This document shows, piece by piece, positions 18,523-26,873 of a DNA stretch of 64,000 nt. Position 1 is the stretch's first letter. Each line of letters opens with the position of its first letter. The stretch covers positions 1,240,001-1,304,000 of the forward strand of contig NZ_QTJU01000001.1 in assembly GCF_003412455.1 (NCBI RefSeq), given 5' to 3'. Below the pieces are notes generated by a model that saw only the letters and a program-made list of their open reading frames with translations, was not told the origin of the DNA and did not search any database. Made by a program: the position numbers and the translations under genes. The DNA is from Deminuibacter soli (GTDB taxonomy: Bacteria > Bacteroidota > Bacteroidia > Chitinophagales > Chitinophagaceae).

Positions 18523-18567
18523 TTGCGTGTTGTTATTTTACCGGTTGGATAAAACAACAACACGCAA
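18523..18567. terminator. Large stem-loop between subunit-3-like gene and epimerase-like gene
   Basis: TTGCGTGTTGTT pairs with AACAACACGCAA, and after one A/C mismatch TTTTA pairs with TAAAA around a 9-nt loop: about 17 pairs. It follows the leftward GMC operon, so a terminator is likely, though no clear U-tract follows the stem. An mRNA-stabilising hairpin is the alternative. Confidence 0.6.
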
Positions 18568-18605
18568 AGAAAGTAATGTTTTGCCTAATGGCGCGGTATA
18601 AATTA

Positions 18606-19175
18606 TTATGAAGTAGCCCAGGCCTTGTCGCCCTTTTTATAAGGCAGGTTGCCATCGTAGTGCCCGGGTGTTTCAATATAGCGCAAGGTTTTGGTGGCAC
18701 CTGTTTCTGATGTGAAGTAACCGAGCAGGGTAAGCTGTTTCATTAATTTGAAATAATGCTCCGGGTCTTCCTTTTTCTTGCTTTTATAATACGCTTTCTG
18801 TTCTGCGTCCAGATCGTTCAGCAACGCGGTGCGTTGCTCCGGTGTGCTGTCGAGGAAAGACTTGCTGTTTTTCTTTTTGCTGGCTTCATCGAGTTTGCCG
18901 ATGCCTTCGGTAAATATTTTCTGGTTCTCATCGGTATAACAATCCTTCACCATCATATTCATAAAAGCGCCGATGCCAACCGATTTTGCGCCGGGTGTAC
19001 TGGTGGTGGGAATAATGGTTTCACCTACCTCATCGAGGAAGGCAATATCATCTTTAGACAGCTCGCTGCCGCCTTTTTTATCTGTGTTTTTACAGCCACT
19101 CAAAAAGAATTCAGAACCAATCACGGTTGCGCCCATTAACAGGCCCACGCGTGAAAGTGCATCTCTTCTGTTCAT
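18606..19175 (-). CDS. Gluconate 2-dehydrogenase subunit 3-like protein (Tat, probable lipoprotein)
   Basis: Small partner subunit of membrane-associated GMC dehydrogenases, comparable to LacC of lactose/glucoside 3-dehydrogenases. Residues 1-27 combine a twin-arginine motif (MNRRDALSRVG) with a lipobox-like FFLSGC, so it is expected to be folded, exported by Tat and lipid-anchored. The body has DDIAFLDEVGETIIPTT and an acidic/lysine-rich helical region as in the family; 189 aa is normal. It follows two GMC genes that lack signals of their own, 33 nt after the last, and probably carries them across the membrane. Confidence 0.88.
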   Translation of the reverse strand: MNRRDALSRVGLLMGATVIGSEFFLSGCKNTDKKGGSELSKDDIAFLDEVGETIIPTTSTPGAKSVGIGAFMNMMVKDCYTDENQKIFTEGIGKLDEASKKKNSKSFLDSTPEQRTALLNDLDAEQKAYYKSKKKEDPEHYFKLMKQLTLLGYFTSETGATKTLRYIETPGHYDGNLPYKKGDKAWATS

Positions 19176-19208
19176 AACAAGGTGGTTTATGTGTTTAATG
19201 AAGTTTGT

Positions 19209-20924
19209 TTAAATATTTCCCTTTTTCAATTCAGCTACTGCATAATCTGCAGCCCTTGCCGTTAGCGCCATGTACGTCAGTGACGGGTTTTGGCAGGCAG
19301 CAGATGTCATGCAGGCGCCATCTGTAACAAAAACATTGGGTGCATCCCATACCTGGTTGTGTGCATTCAGTACAGAGGTTTTAGGATCTTTACCCATGCG
19401 TGCGGTACCCATTTCATGAATACCATGCCCCATGGCGTGACCGTTATCCCAGGTGCTGATGTTTTTAACGCCGGCAGCTTCAAACATGGCTTTGAGTTCG
19501 CTTACAATGTCTTTGCGCATTTCCAGCTCGTTTTGTTTCAGCTCGGCATCCATGGCCAGGATGGGTAATCCCCATTTGTCTTTTTTTGTTTTGTCGAGCG
19601 TTATTTTGTTTTCGTGGTAAGGCAGTATTTCGCCAAACCCGGTAGCGCCGATGCGCCAGCCGCCCGGTTCGGTGAGTGCTTCTTTCAAAGGCGCACCAAC
19701 ACCCATTTCTGCCACATCCCTGCTCCAGCCTTCCCTGCTGGCGCCGCCCTGGTAGCCGAAGCCGCGCAGGTAATTGCGTTTGTCGCCGTACAGGTTGGCA
19801 AACCGTGTGATATAAAAACCATTGGCACGGCGGCCGTATACATACTTGTCATCGTAACCTTCAATATCGCCCGATGCGCCGATGTTGTAATGATGATCCA
19901 TTACATTATGCCCCAATTCCCCACTGCTGCTGCCCAAACCTTCGGGCCATATATCGGTGGCCGAGTTCATGAGCACCCATGCCGAGTTAAGGGCCGATGC
20001 GCAGAGGAATACGATTTTGCTGTTAAACGTGTATGTTTTGTTGGTAGCAGCATCCAGCACTTCTACGCCTGTGGCTTTTTTGGTGTTCTTATCGTACAGC
20101 ACTTTTGTAACAATAGAATCGGGCCGTACGGTTAAGTTACCGGTGAGCACGGCTGCGGGCAGGGTAGATGACTGCGTGCTGAAGTAACCGCCAAACAAAC
20201 AACCTTCCCAGCAACGGTTGCGAAACTGGCACTGCGTGCGGCCGGGATGTGGTGCGGTAATGTGTGCTGCGCGGCCAATAATCATGTGGCGCTGGTTGTT
20301 GTAGTGCTTTTTGAGGCGGTCTGCAACATCAATTTCCACGATGTTCAAAGGCATGGGCGGCAGAAACTGTCCGTCGGGCAAATGTGGTAAGCCTTCGAGC
20401 GAGCCGCTGATGCCGGCGAATTTTTCTACATGATCGTACCAGGGAGCGAGATCGTTGTAGCGAATAGGCCAGTCAATGGCGATGCCATCTTTGGCGTTGG
20501 CTGCAAAATCAAAATCACTCCAGCGGTAACTCTGGCGGCCCCATAATGTAGAGCGCCCGCCGAGACGGTAACTGCGCCACCACCAGAAAGGTTTAATTTC
20601 TGTGTAGGGAGCATCTTCGTCGTTGGCCCATGCATCTATTACTGCTTCGGTGGCGCCCCAGGTGCGCATCATCTTGGGGTTCTTCTTCGCCTGCTCTTCG
20701 GTTACCCTTCCGCGGTGTTCAAATTCCCACGGCTTTTTAGGCGCAGTTTTATAATCCTTGATGTGTTCGTAGTTGTGGCCACGTTCCAGCATCAGTACTT
20801 TCAGCCCTTTTTCCGTAAGCTCTTTGGCTGCCCAGCCACCGCTGATGCCAGAGCCCACTACAATAGCATCGTAAGTGTTTTTGGCGGCTGCCTTGTTGTT
20901 GACGTATGTTGAATCTCCGGGCAT
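19209..20924 (-). CDS. GMC family FAD oxidoreductase (putative glycoside 3-dehydrogenase), copy 1
   Basis: 571-aa flavoprotein. FAD-binding GSGISGGWAAKELTEKG lies near residue 23, the GMC segment GGRSTLWGRQSYRW near residue 120, a cysteine cluster CQFRNRCWEGC (C-x5-C-x3-C) near residue 235, catalytic-site GIHEMGTARMG and the C-terminal TDGACMTSAACQNPSLTYMAL. This layout matches catalytic subunits of glucoside/lactose 3-dehydrogenases, which pass electrons to cytochrome c. There is no signal peptide; export with the Tat-bearing subunit 3 downstream is inferred. It starts four bases after the stop of its paralogue. Confidence 0.87.
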   Translation of the reverse strand: MPGDSTYVNNKAAAKNTYDAIVVGSGISGGWAAKELTEKGLKVLMLERGHNYEHIKDYKTAPKKPWEFEHRGRVTEEQAKKNPKMMRTWGATEAVIDAWANDEDAPYTEIKPFWWWRSYRLGGRSTLWGRQSYRWSDFDFAANAKDGIAIDWPIRYNDLAPWYDHVEKFAGISGSLEGLPHLPDGQFLPPMPLNIVEIDVADRLKKHYNNQRHMIIGRAAHITAPHPGRTQCQFRNRCWEGCLFGGYFSTQSSTLPAAVLTGNLTVRPDSIVTKVLYDKNTKKATGVEVLDAATNKTYTFNSKIVFLCASALNSAWVLMNSATDIWPEGLGSSSGELGHNVMDHHYNIGASGDIEGYDDKYVYGRRANGFYITRFANLYGDKRNYLRGFGYQGGASREGWSRDVAEMGVGAPLKEALTEPGGWRIGATGFGEILPYHENKITLDKTKKDKWGLPILAMDAELKQNELEMRKDIVSELKAMFEAAGVKNISTWDNGHAMGHGIHEMGTARMGKDPKTSVLNAHNQVWDAPNVFVTDGACMTSAACQNPSLTYMALTARAADYAVAELKKGNI

Positions 20925-20928
20925 AATA

Positions 20929-22608
20929 TTACAGGTTGCCTTTTTTTAATTCACTTACGGCAAAATCAACTGCACGTGCAGTGAGCGCCATGTAAGTGAG
21001 TGATGGGTTAACGCAGTTGGATGATGTCATACAGGCGCCATCGGTAACAAATACATTTTTGGCATCCCATACCTGGTTATTGCCGTTGAGCACCGATGTT
21101 TTAGGATCTTTACCCATGCGTGCACTGCCCATTTCATGAATGCCCATACCAAAGGTGTAACCGGCGTCGTATGTTTTTACATTTTTGATGCCTGCAGCTT
21201 CAAGCATTTCAGCGGCATCGTCCATCATGTCTTTGCGCATTTTTTTCTCATTGTCTTTAATCTCACAATCCATGCGCAATACAGGCAGGCCCCATTTGTC
21301 TTTCTTGTCTTTGTCGAGCGAGACCTGGTTTTCGTGGTAAGGCAGTGTTTCGCCAAAACCGGTTAAACCGATAGTCCATTTACCGGGTTCGCTCATGGCA
21401 TCTTTCAACGGAGCGCCGATGCCCAGTTCAGCAATTTCGCGCTGCCATCCCTGGCGGCTGGCACCACCCTGGTAACCAAAGCCACGCAGGTAGTCGCGTT
21501 TGTCGCCAAACAGGTTGCGGTAGCGTGGTACATATATGCCATTGGCACGGCGACCGAATACATACTTGTCATCATATCCTTCTGCTTCGCCGGATGCGCC
21601 TGCACGGAAATGGTGGTCAATTACATTGTGCCCCAGCTCCCCGCTGCTGCTGCCTAAACCGCCGGGCCATATATCGGTGGCTGAGTTCATGAGAATCCAG
21701 GCAGAGTTTAAAGCAGATGCACAAACGAATACAATTTTGCTGTTGAAAGTGTACGTCTTGTTGGTTTCTGCATCGATGATTTCCACACCGGTTGCTTTTT
21801 TCGTGTTCTTATCGTACACAATTTTGGTAACGATAGAGAACGGACGCAGGGTGAGATTGCCTGTTTTTACAGCAGCAGGCAATGTAGCAGACTGTGTGCT
21901 GAAATAACCACCGAACGGACAACCCAGCCAGCATTTGTTGCGGTACTGGCAATTGGTGCGGCCGTTGTGCGGTTGCGTGATATTGGCAACACGGCCTATG
22001 ATAAAGCGGCGTGCGTTTTTGTAGTGTTCTTTTACCCTTGCAGCCACATCTTTTTCAACAATGTTCATTTCCATGGGCGGCATAAACTTGCCGTCTGGCA
22101 ACTGGGGCATGTTTTCGACAGAACCGCTGATGCCTGCAAAAGTCTCTGCATAATCGTACCAGGGGGCAATTTCCTTGTAACGGATCGGCCAGTCTACCGC
22201 GATGTTTTCCTTGGCATTGGCTTCAAAATCAAAATCGCTCCAGCGGTAGCTTTGGCGGCCCCACATCAGTGAGCGCCCGCCAACATGATATCCACGGAAC
22301 CAGTCAAACGGTTTAGCTTCTGTATACGGACATTCCTGTTCGTCGGCCCAATAATCAAGGTTGGCTTCGTTAAGTGTATAGTCGCGGCTTAATACCGGGT
22401 GATCAGTTAACATTTTCTGGGTGCGCATGCCACGGTGGGGAATTTCCCAGGGGTTTTTGGTGGCATTCACGTAATCCTTGATATGCTCAATGTTACGGCC
22501 TCTTTCGAGCATCAGCACTTTCAGTCCCTTTTCGGTGAGCTCTTTTGCTGCCCAGCCGCCGCTGATACCGGAGCCTATCACGATTGCGTCGTACGTTTGA
22601 TCGGCCAT
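20929..22608 (-). CDS. GMC family FAD oxidoreductase (putative glycoside 3-dehydrogenase), copy 2
   Basis: 559 aa, a close tandem paralogue of the next gene: the segments NTKKATGVE, NKTYTFNSKIVF, LMNSATDIWP and GLGSSSGELGHN are the same or almost the same in both. It has the FAD motif GSGISGGWAAKEL, cysteine cluster CQYRNKCWLGC, GIHEMGSARMG and NPSLTYMAL. Differences cluster near GGRSLMWG and around the substrate loops after residue 60, suggesting altered substrate range. It is the first gene of the leftward set GMC, GMC, subunit 3. No signal peptide. Confidence 0.87.
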   Translation of the reverse strand: MADQTYDAIVIGSGISGGWAAKELTEKGLKVLMLERGRNIEHIKDYVNATKNPWEIPHRGMRTQKMLTDHPVLSRDYTLNEANLDYWADEQECPYTEAKPFDWFRGYHVGGRSLMWGRQSYRWSDFDFEANAKENIAVDWPIRYKEIAPWYDYAETFAGISGSVENMPQLPDGKFMPPMEMNIVEKDVAARVKEHYKNARRFIIGRVANITQPHNGRTNCQYRNKCWLGCPFGGYFSTQSATLPAAVKTGNLTLRPFSIVTKIVYDKNTKKATGVEIIDAETNKTYTFNSKIVFVCASALNSAWILMNSATDIWPGGLGSSSGELGHNVIDHHFRAGASGEAEGYDDKYVFGRRANGIYVPRYRNLFGDKRDYLRGFGYQGGASRQGWQREIAELGIGAPLKDAMSEPGKWTIGLTGFGETLPYHENQVSLDKDKKDKWGLPVLRMDCEIKDNEKKMRKDMMDDAAEMLEAAGIKNVKTYDAGYTFGMGIHEMGSARMGKDPKTSVLNGNNQVWDAKNVFVTDGACMTSSNCVNPSLTYMALTARAVDFAVSELKKGNL

Positions 22609-22679
22609 GATTGTAATTTTTTAGGAGGAGGAAATAAGGTTAGAAGGTTCAATATATGATGGTCAATATAACTCGGTAA

Positions 22680-22706
22680 GGGCTTTGTGTACAGTACGTA
22701 AAGCCC
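22680..22706. terminator. Hairpin upstream of the GMC operon
   Basis: GGGCTTT and AAAGCCC frame a 13-nt loop in the spacer between the GMC operon start and the end... of the intergenic region before the TIM-barrel gene at 22739-23623, which is read leftward into it. It probably terminates that gene. Confidence 0.5.
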
Positions 22707-22738
22707 CATGCCGTGAAGCAGCTTTGTAATAGCGTTGA

Positions 22739-23623
22739 TTAAACGTCACAGATTTCGATTGCCTTGCGCAGGGAGGCCATTTTATCTTTTGCTGCTGGAA
22801 TAAATTCCTGTGCCACAAAACCTTTAAAACCGGTTTTTACAATTGCACGCATAATGGCAGGATAGTACAGCTCCTGTGTTTCATCAATTTCATTTCTGCC
22901 CGGCACACCGCCTGTGTGGTAATGCCCGAAGTATTCGTGTTTATCCTGGATAGAGCGTATTACATCGCCTTCATCAATCTGCATGTGATAAATATCGTAC
23001 AGCAGTTTAAAGTTGGGAGAACCTACGCGTTTACACAGCTCAACACCCCAGTCGCTGCGGTCGCACATATAATCTTTGTGGTTCACTTTGCTGTTGAGCA
23101 GTTCCATCTGTAAAATCACGCCTTTTTTCTCTGCCAGGCCTACCAGTTGTTTCAAACCTTCGGCGCAGTTTTTCAAACCCGTTTCATCATCCATACCCCT
23201 GCGGCTGCCGCTGAAGCAGATTAAGTTTTTGTAACCTGCTTTGGATACGTATTCGATATGATCGTTGTAATTCTTCAAAAGCGTGGGATGGTACTGCTTG
23301 TCGTTAAACCCCTCGGTTAAACTGATTTCTGCGCCATTACACATGGAAGAAAAAAGCCCGTGTTTTTTGAGCGTGTCCCAGTCTTTCGGGCCTACCAGGT
23401 CAATGCCTGTAATACCCATGTCTTTTGCGGCTACGCACAATTGTTCTACTGAAAAATCGTCATAACACCAGCGGCAAACGGCGTGGTTGATGTTTCCTTT
23501 CAAAGTTGTTGATTTACCTGAGGTGGAAGAAAAGGATGACAGCATTGTTTGCCCTACCGCAACAGCGGCCGAACCGGCTACAATGTTTTTAATGGCAGCT
23601 CTCCTGTTTTGCTTGGTTCCCAT
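22739..23623 (-). CDS. Hydroxypyruvate-isomerase-like TIM barrel (PF01261), Tat-exported
   Basis: 294 aa. N-terminus GTKQNRRAAIKNIVAGSAAVAVG is a probable twin-arginine signal. The barrel carries NHAVCRWCYDDF, IDLVGPKDWDTL, NLICFSGSRRGMDDE, LQMELLNSK (metal Glu), YDIYHMQIDEGD (metal Asp/His) and FVAQEFIP, in the order found in Hyi-type isomerases. In this setting it more likely acts on a 3-keto-sugar or keto-glycoside than on hydroxypyruvate, which is inference. It lies upstream of the GMC operon on the same strand. Confidence 0.85.
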   Translation of the reverse strand: MGTKQNRRAAIKNIVAGSAAVAVGQTMLSSFSSTSGKSTTLKGNINHAVCRWCYDDFSVEQLCVAAKDMGITGIDLVGPKDWDTLKKHGLFSSMCNGAEISLTEGFNDKQYHPTLLKNYNDHIEYVSKAGYKNLICFSGSRRGMDDETGLKNCAEGLKQLVGLAEKKGVILQMELLNSKVNHKDYMCDRSDWGVELCKRVGSPNFKLLYDIYHMQIDEGDVIRSIQDKHEYFGHYHTGGVPGRNEIDETQELYYPAIMRAIVKTGFKGFVAQEFIPAAKDKMASLRKAIEICDV

Positions 23624-23918
23624 GTTATATTAGGCTGTGTACCGCATGCGCAGGGCTTTATGAAAAGGTGTACAATTGACAAATAATACATCACTTCTTA
23701 AAAAAGCCGCAATATTGCTGCCGGTACCGTAATAAAATCTGCTGTTGCCGAACCAACGATACGCGGGACTGTTCATTGTAAAGCGTAAAAAGAGGGAAGG
23801 TGAATTTACCCTGAAGCTTTCAAATGGCGGCGCACATATCGTTAAATTAAAATAGCTAATGAGCGATAAATGTAATTTTTTTTACTTTTAGTTCCACATA
23901 AATGGTAAACTTTTTAAC
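23624..23918. other. Divergent 295-nt spacer, no gene seen
   Basis: Separates the leftward TIM-barrel/GMC set from the rightward oxidoreductase-to-DUF1080 set, so it should hold both promoters. TACTTTTA at about 23883, close to TAnnTTTG, is the only candidate element I see for the rightward side. No operator-like palindrome or RNA structure was recognised. Confidence 0.4.
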
Positions 23919-25085
23919 ATGAGTATAAACAGGAAACTCCGTATGGGGATGATCGGCGGTGGACCGGGCGCTTTTATCGGTGCAGTTCACCGTATTGCAG
24001 CCAATATCGATGGCGAAATAGAACTGGTTTGTGGCGCATTCAGCAGCAACGCAGAAAAATCGAAACAGGCAGGCGGCCAATTGTACCTCACCCCGGAGCG
24101 CAGCTATGCCTCGTTCAGTGAAATGATTGAAAAGGAAAAAGCCCTTCCTGAAGATGTACGCATGGATTTTGTAAGCATTGTTACGCCCAACCACGTGCAT
24201 TTTGAGCCAGCCAAACTGGCCATGGAAAATGGTTTTGATGTGGTGCTGGATAAACCCATGACTTTTTCCCTTGCCGAAGCGCATGCTTTAAAACAGGTTG
24301 CTACTCAAACCGGCCGTACTTTTTGCTTAACACATACCTATACCGGTTACCCGATGGTAAAACAAGCCAGGCAGCTGGTAGCTTCGGGCGTGCTGGGTGC
24401 TATACGCAAAGTGTATGTAGAATACCCGCAGGGCTGGCTGAGCACGTTTGCAGAAGGTGAAAGCAGCAACAAACAGGCAGGCTGGCGTACCGATCCGTCT
24501 AAAAGCGGTATGGCAGGCTGCATGGGCGATATAGGTACACATGCATTTAACCTCGCAGAGTATGTATCGGGCCTGCAGGTAAGCGCTGTATGTGCTGAAC
24601 TGAATATTGTAGTACCCGGCCGTGCACTGGACGATGATGGTGCCGTACTGCTTAAATTCAACAATGGCGCTACCGGCGTGCTGATGGCATCGCAGATTGC
24701 AGCAGGTGAAGAAAACAACGTAAAAGTGCGCGTATACGGTGAAAAGGGCGGTATTGAATGGCAGCAGCAGGATGCCAATACCCTGCAGGTAAAATGGCTG
24801 GATAAACCCACTGAGATCTATCGTACCGGTACCGGTTATGTAAGTTCCTATGCAGCACACAACAGCCGCACACCCGCCGGCCACCCCGAAGGATACCTGG
24901 AAGCATTTGCCAACCATTACCGCAATTTTGCGCTTACGGTAAAAGCACGCCGCACCAACAACGAACCGAAGCCCGAATGGCTCGATTTCCCGGGCATTGA
25001 AGATGGCGTTCGCGGCATGGCCTTCGTAGAAAACGTGGTGAAAAGCGGTAAAAGCAACGAGAAATGGCTGCCGTTTACCCTGTAG
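23919..25085 (+). CDS. Gfo/Idh/MocA oxidoreductase, cytoplasmic
   Basis: 388 aa without a signal peptide: the Rossmann motif starts at residue 9 (MGMIGGGPGAFIGAVHR). The triad is DKP (VVLDKPMTFSLAEAH), with SIVTPNHVHFEPA before it and GCMGDIGTHAFNLAEY in the catalytic helix (Asp and His). Unlike the other three oxidoreductases here it stays in the cytoplasm, where NAD(H) turns over, so it could finish processing of imported keto-sugars. It is followed after about 120 nt by a signal-less TIM-barrel gene on the same strand. Confidence 0.88.
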   Translation: MSINRKLRMGMIGGGPGAFIGAVHRIAANIDGEIELVCGAFSSNAEKSKQAGGQLYLTPERSYASFSEMIEKEKALPEDVRMDFVSIVTPNHVHFEPAKLAMENGFDVVLDKPMTFSLAEAHALKQVATQTGRTFCLTHTYTGYPMVKQARQLVASGVLGAIRKVYVEYPQGWLSTFAEGESSNKQAGWRTDPSKSGMAGCMGDIGTHAFNLAEYVSGLQVSAVCAELNIVVPGRALDDDGAVLLKFNNGATGVLMASQIAAGEENNVKVRVYGEKGGIEWQQQDANTLQVKWLDKPTEIYRTGTGYVSSYAAHNSRTPAGHPEGYLEAFANHYRNFALTVKARRTNNEPKPEWLDFPGIEDGVRGMAFVENVVKSGKSNEKWLPFTL

Positions 25086-25208
25086 TGCTTGTGTTTCGGG
25101 ATGCAATGAAAAACCAGCTAAATTTTTAACCCTCTGCGCCTGCCCTGTACAATTGCGTGAATAACGCAAAAACAAAGGCGGCGACAGAGTTTAATGCCAT
25201 ATAAAACG

Positions 25209-26261
25209 ATGACAACATTAAAAGGACCCGGCATATTTCTCGCGCAGTTTATGGGCAGCGAGGCGCCGTTTAACGATCTGAAATCTATTTGCCAGTGGGC
25301 TAAAAGCCTGGGTTATATTGGTGTGCAGATACCTACCTGGGACCCGCATTATTTTGATGTGCAGAAAGCTGCTGAAAGCAAAACCTATGCAGACGAAATA
25401 AAAGGTATTGTAAACGCTGCCGGACTGGAAATTACCGAACTAGCTTCACACCCCATCGGCCAGCTGGTGGCAGTAAACCCTGCATTTGATGTGCTGTTCG
25501 ATGGCTTTGCGCCTGAAGCAGTGCGCAATAACCCCAAGGCACGTACAGAGTGGGCGGTAATGCATTTAAAAAATGCAGCAAAGGCGTCACAGAACCTGGG
25601 ACTGAATGCCCACGCTACTTTCAGCGGTTCGTTTTTATGGCATACCGTGTATCCCTGGCCGCAGCGCCCTGCCGGTTTGGTAGAACAGGGTTTTACTGAA
25701 CTTGCCAAACGCTGGACACCCATTCTCGACACTTTTGATGCAAACGGTGTAGACCTGTGTTATGAAATTCACCCCGGTGAAGATTTGCACGATGGTGAAA
25801 CCTATGAAATGTTCCTGGATTATGTGAACCAGCACAAGCGCGCCTGCCTGCTGTACGATCCGAGCCATTTTGTGTTACAGAGCCTCGACTACCTGACGTA
25901 TATCGATTATTACCATGAACGCATCCGCATGTTTCATGTGAAAGATGCAGAGTTTAACCCAACAGGTAAACAGGGTGTGTACGGCGGTTACCAGAGCTGG
26001 GTAAAACGCGCAGGCCGTTTCCGTTCACTGGGTGATGGCCAGGTTGATTTTAAAGGCATCTTCAGTAAAATGGCCGCTTACGATTACAAAGGCTGGGCTG
26101 TACTGGAATGGGAATGTGCACTGAAACATCCTGAAGACGGTGCACGCGAAGGAGCCATTTTTATTAAAGACCATATTATCCGTGTAACAGAAAAAGCGTT
26201 CGACGATTTTGCTGCCAGCGGTGCTGATGAAGCAGCCAACCGTAAAATACTTGGCATATAA
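25209..26261 (+). CDS. PF01261 sugar isomerase/epimerase-like TIM barrel, cytoplasmic
   Basis: 350 aa from the ATG at 25209 (MTTLKGPGIFLAQFMG); an ATG 15 nt upstream is possible but neither has a good ribosome site. The barrel includes VQIPTWDPHYFDV, ELASHPIGQLVAV, LCYEIHPGEDLHDG (metal Glu and His), YDPSHFVLQSLDY, FHVKDAEFNPTG and VLEWECALKHPEDG (metal Glu). There is no signal peptide, and it is paired with the cytoplasmic oxidoreductase upstream. A keto-sugar or sugar isomerisation step is likely; the precise substrate is not known. Confidence 0.85.
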   Translation: MTTLKGPGIFLAQFMGSEAPFNDLKSICQWAKSLGYIGVQIPTWDPHYFDVQKAAESKTYADEIKGIVNAAGLEITELASHPIGQLVAVNPAFDVLFDGFAPEAVRNNPKARTEWAVMHLKNAAKASQNLGLNAHATFSGSFLWHTVYPWPQRPAGLVEQGFTELAKRWTPILDTFDANGVDLCYEIHPGEDLHDGETYEMFLDYVNQHKRACLLYDPSHFVLQSLDYLTYIDYYHERIRMFHVKDAEFNPTGKQGVYGGYQSWVKRAGRFRSLGDGQVDFKGIFSKMAAYDYKGWAVLEWECALKHPEDGAREGAIFIKDHIIRVTEKAFDDFAASGADEAANRKILGI

Positions 26262-26444
26262 CATGGCTGCATGCAGGTATTTATTAGCTGAAAAAAGGAT
26301 TTGTATTACCGTTGGAACACATCTTGCAACGGCTTGTAATGCGGAAATGTCAATTTTTTTGTCATAGTTCTGTAAAAAGGTTTTAGCTTAGTTGCAAGAT
26401 TATTACTGGTTGTTTCCAGATCAATTGAAAAAAAGAAAGAGCAA

Positions 26445-26858
26445 ATGAAAAAGTTTTTAGTTATGGCAGGCTTTGCTGCCCTGCTTGTTGCCTGTGGCGG
26501 TAATAACGATAAAAAAGCGGCTGGTGATGATACTTCCGCTACCACAGCAAATTCGGGCGCTGCCGCAGGTAGCGGTGACCTTAGTTCGAACCCTGACTAC
26601 CAGAAAGGTCTTGAGCTGATTGCAAAAAATGACTGTTTAACCTGTCATAAAGTAGATGAAAAAGTAGTTGGTCCTGCCTATGCTGATGTAGCTGCCAAAT
26701 ATGAAAACACACCTGCCAATGTTACCCTGCTTGCAGAAAAAGTAGTTAAAGGTGGCCAGGGTGTTTGGGGTTCTGTACCTATGACTGCGCATCCGCAGCT
26801 GAGCCAGGCAGACGCTGAGCAGATGGTGAAATACGTGCTTTTACTGAAAAAGAAATAA
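26445..26858 (+). CDS. c-type cytochrome lipoprotein
   Basis: Small mono-haem cytochrome c, 137 aa. Signal peptide ends in a lipobox, LLVACGGN (lipid Cys17), then a Gly/Ala/Ser-rich linker to about residue 48. Haem-binding CLTCH at 64-68, GPAYADVAAKY and the axial ligand Met113 in SVPMTAHP are all present. It is 15 nt upstream of a DUF1080 gene and so is part of the sugar island; it is the natural electron acceptor for the GMC dehydrogenases, comparable to LacB, though physically in a different transcript. Confidence 0.9.
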   Translation: MKKFLVMAGFAALLVACGGNNDKKAAGDDTSATTANSGAAAGSGDLSSNPDYQKGLELIAKNDCLTCHKVDEKVVGPAYADVAAKYENTPANVTLLAEKVVKGGQGVWGSVPMTAHPQLSQADAEQMVKYVLLLKKK

Positions 26859-26873
26859 TCAATCGCTTTGCAT

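Noticed and set aside
24327-25175. 282-codon frame on the minus strand
   Set aside because: Antisense to the cytoplasmic oxidoreductase and cysteine-rich without any motif.
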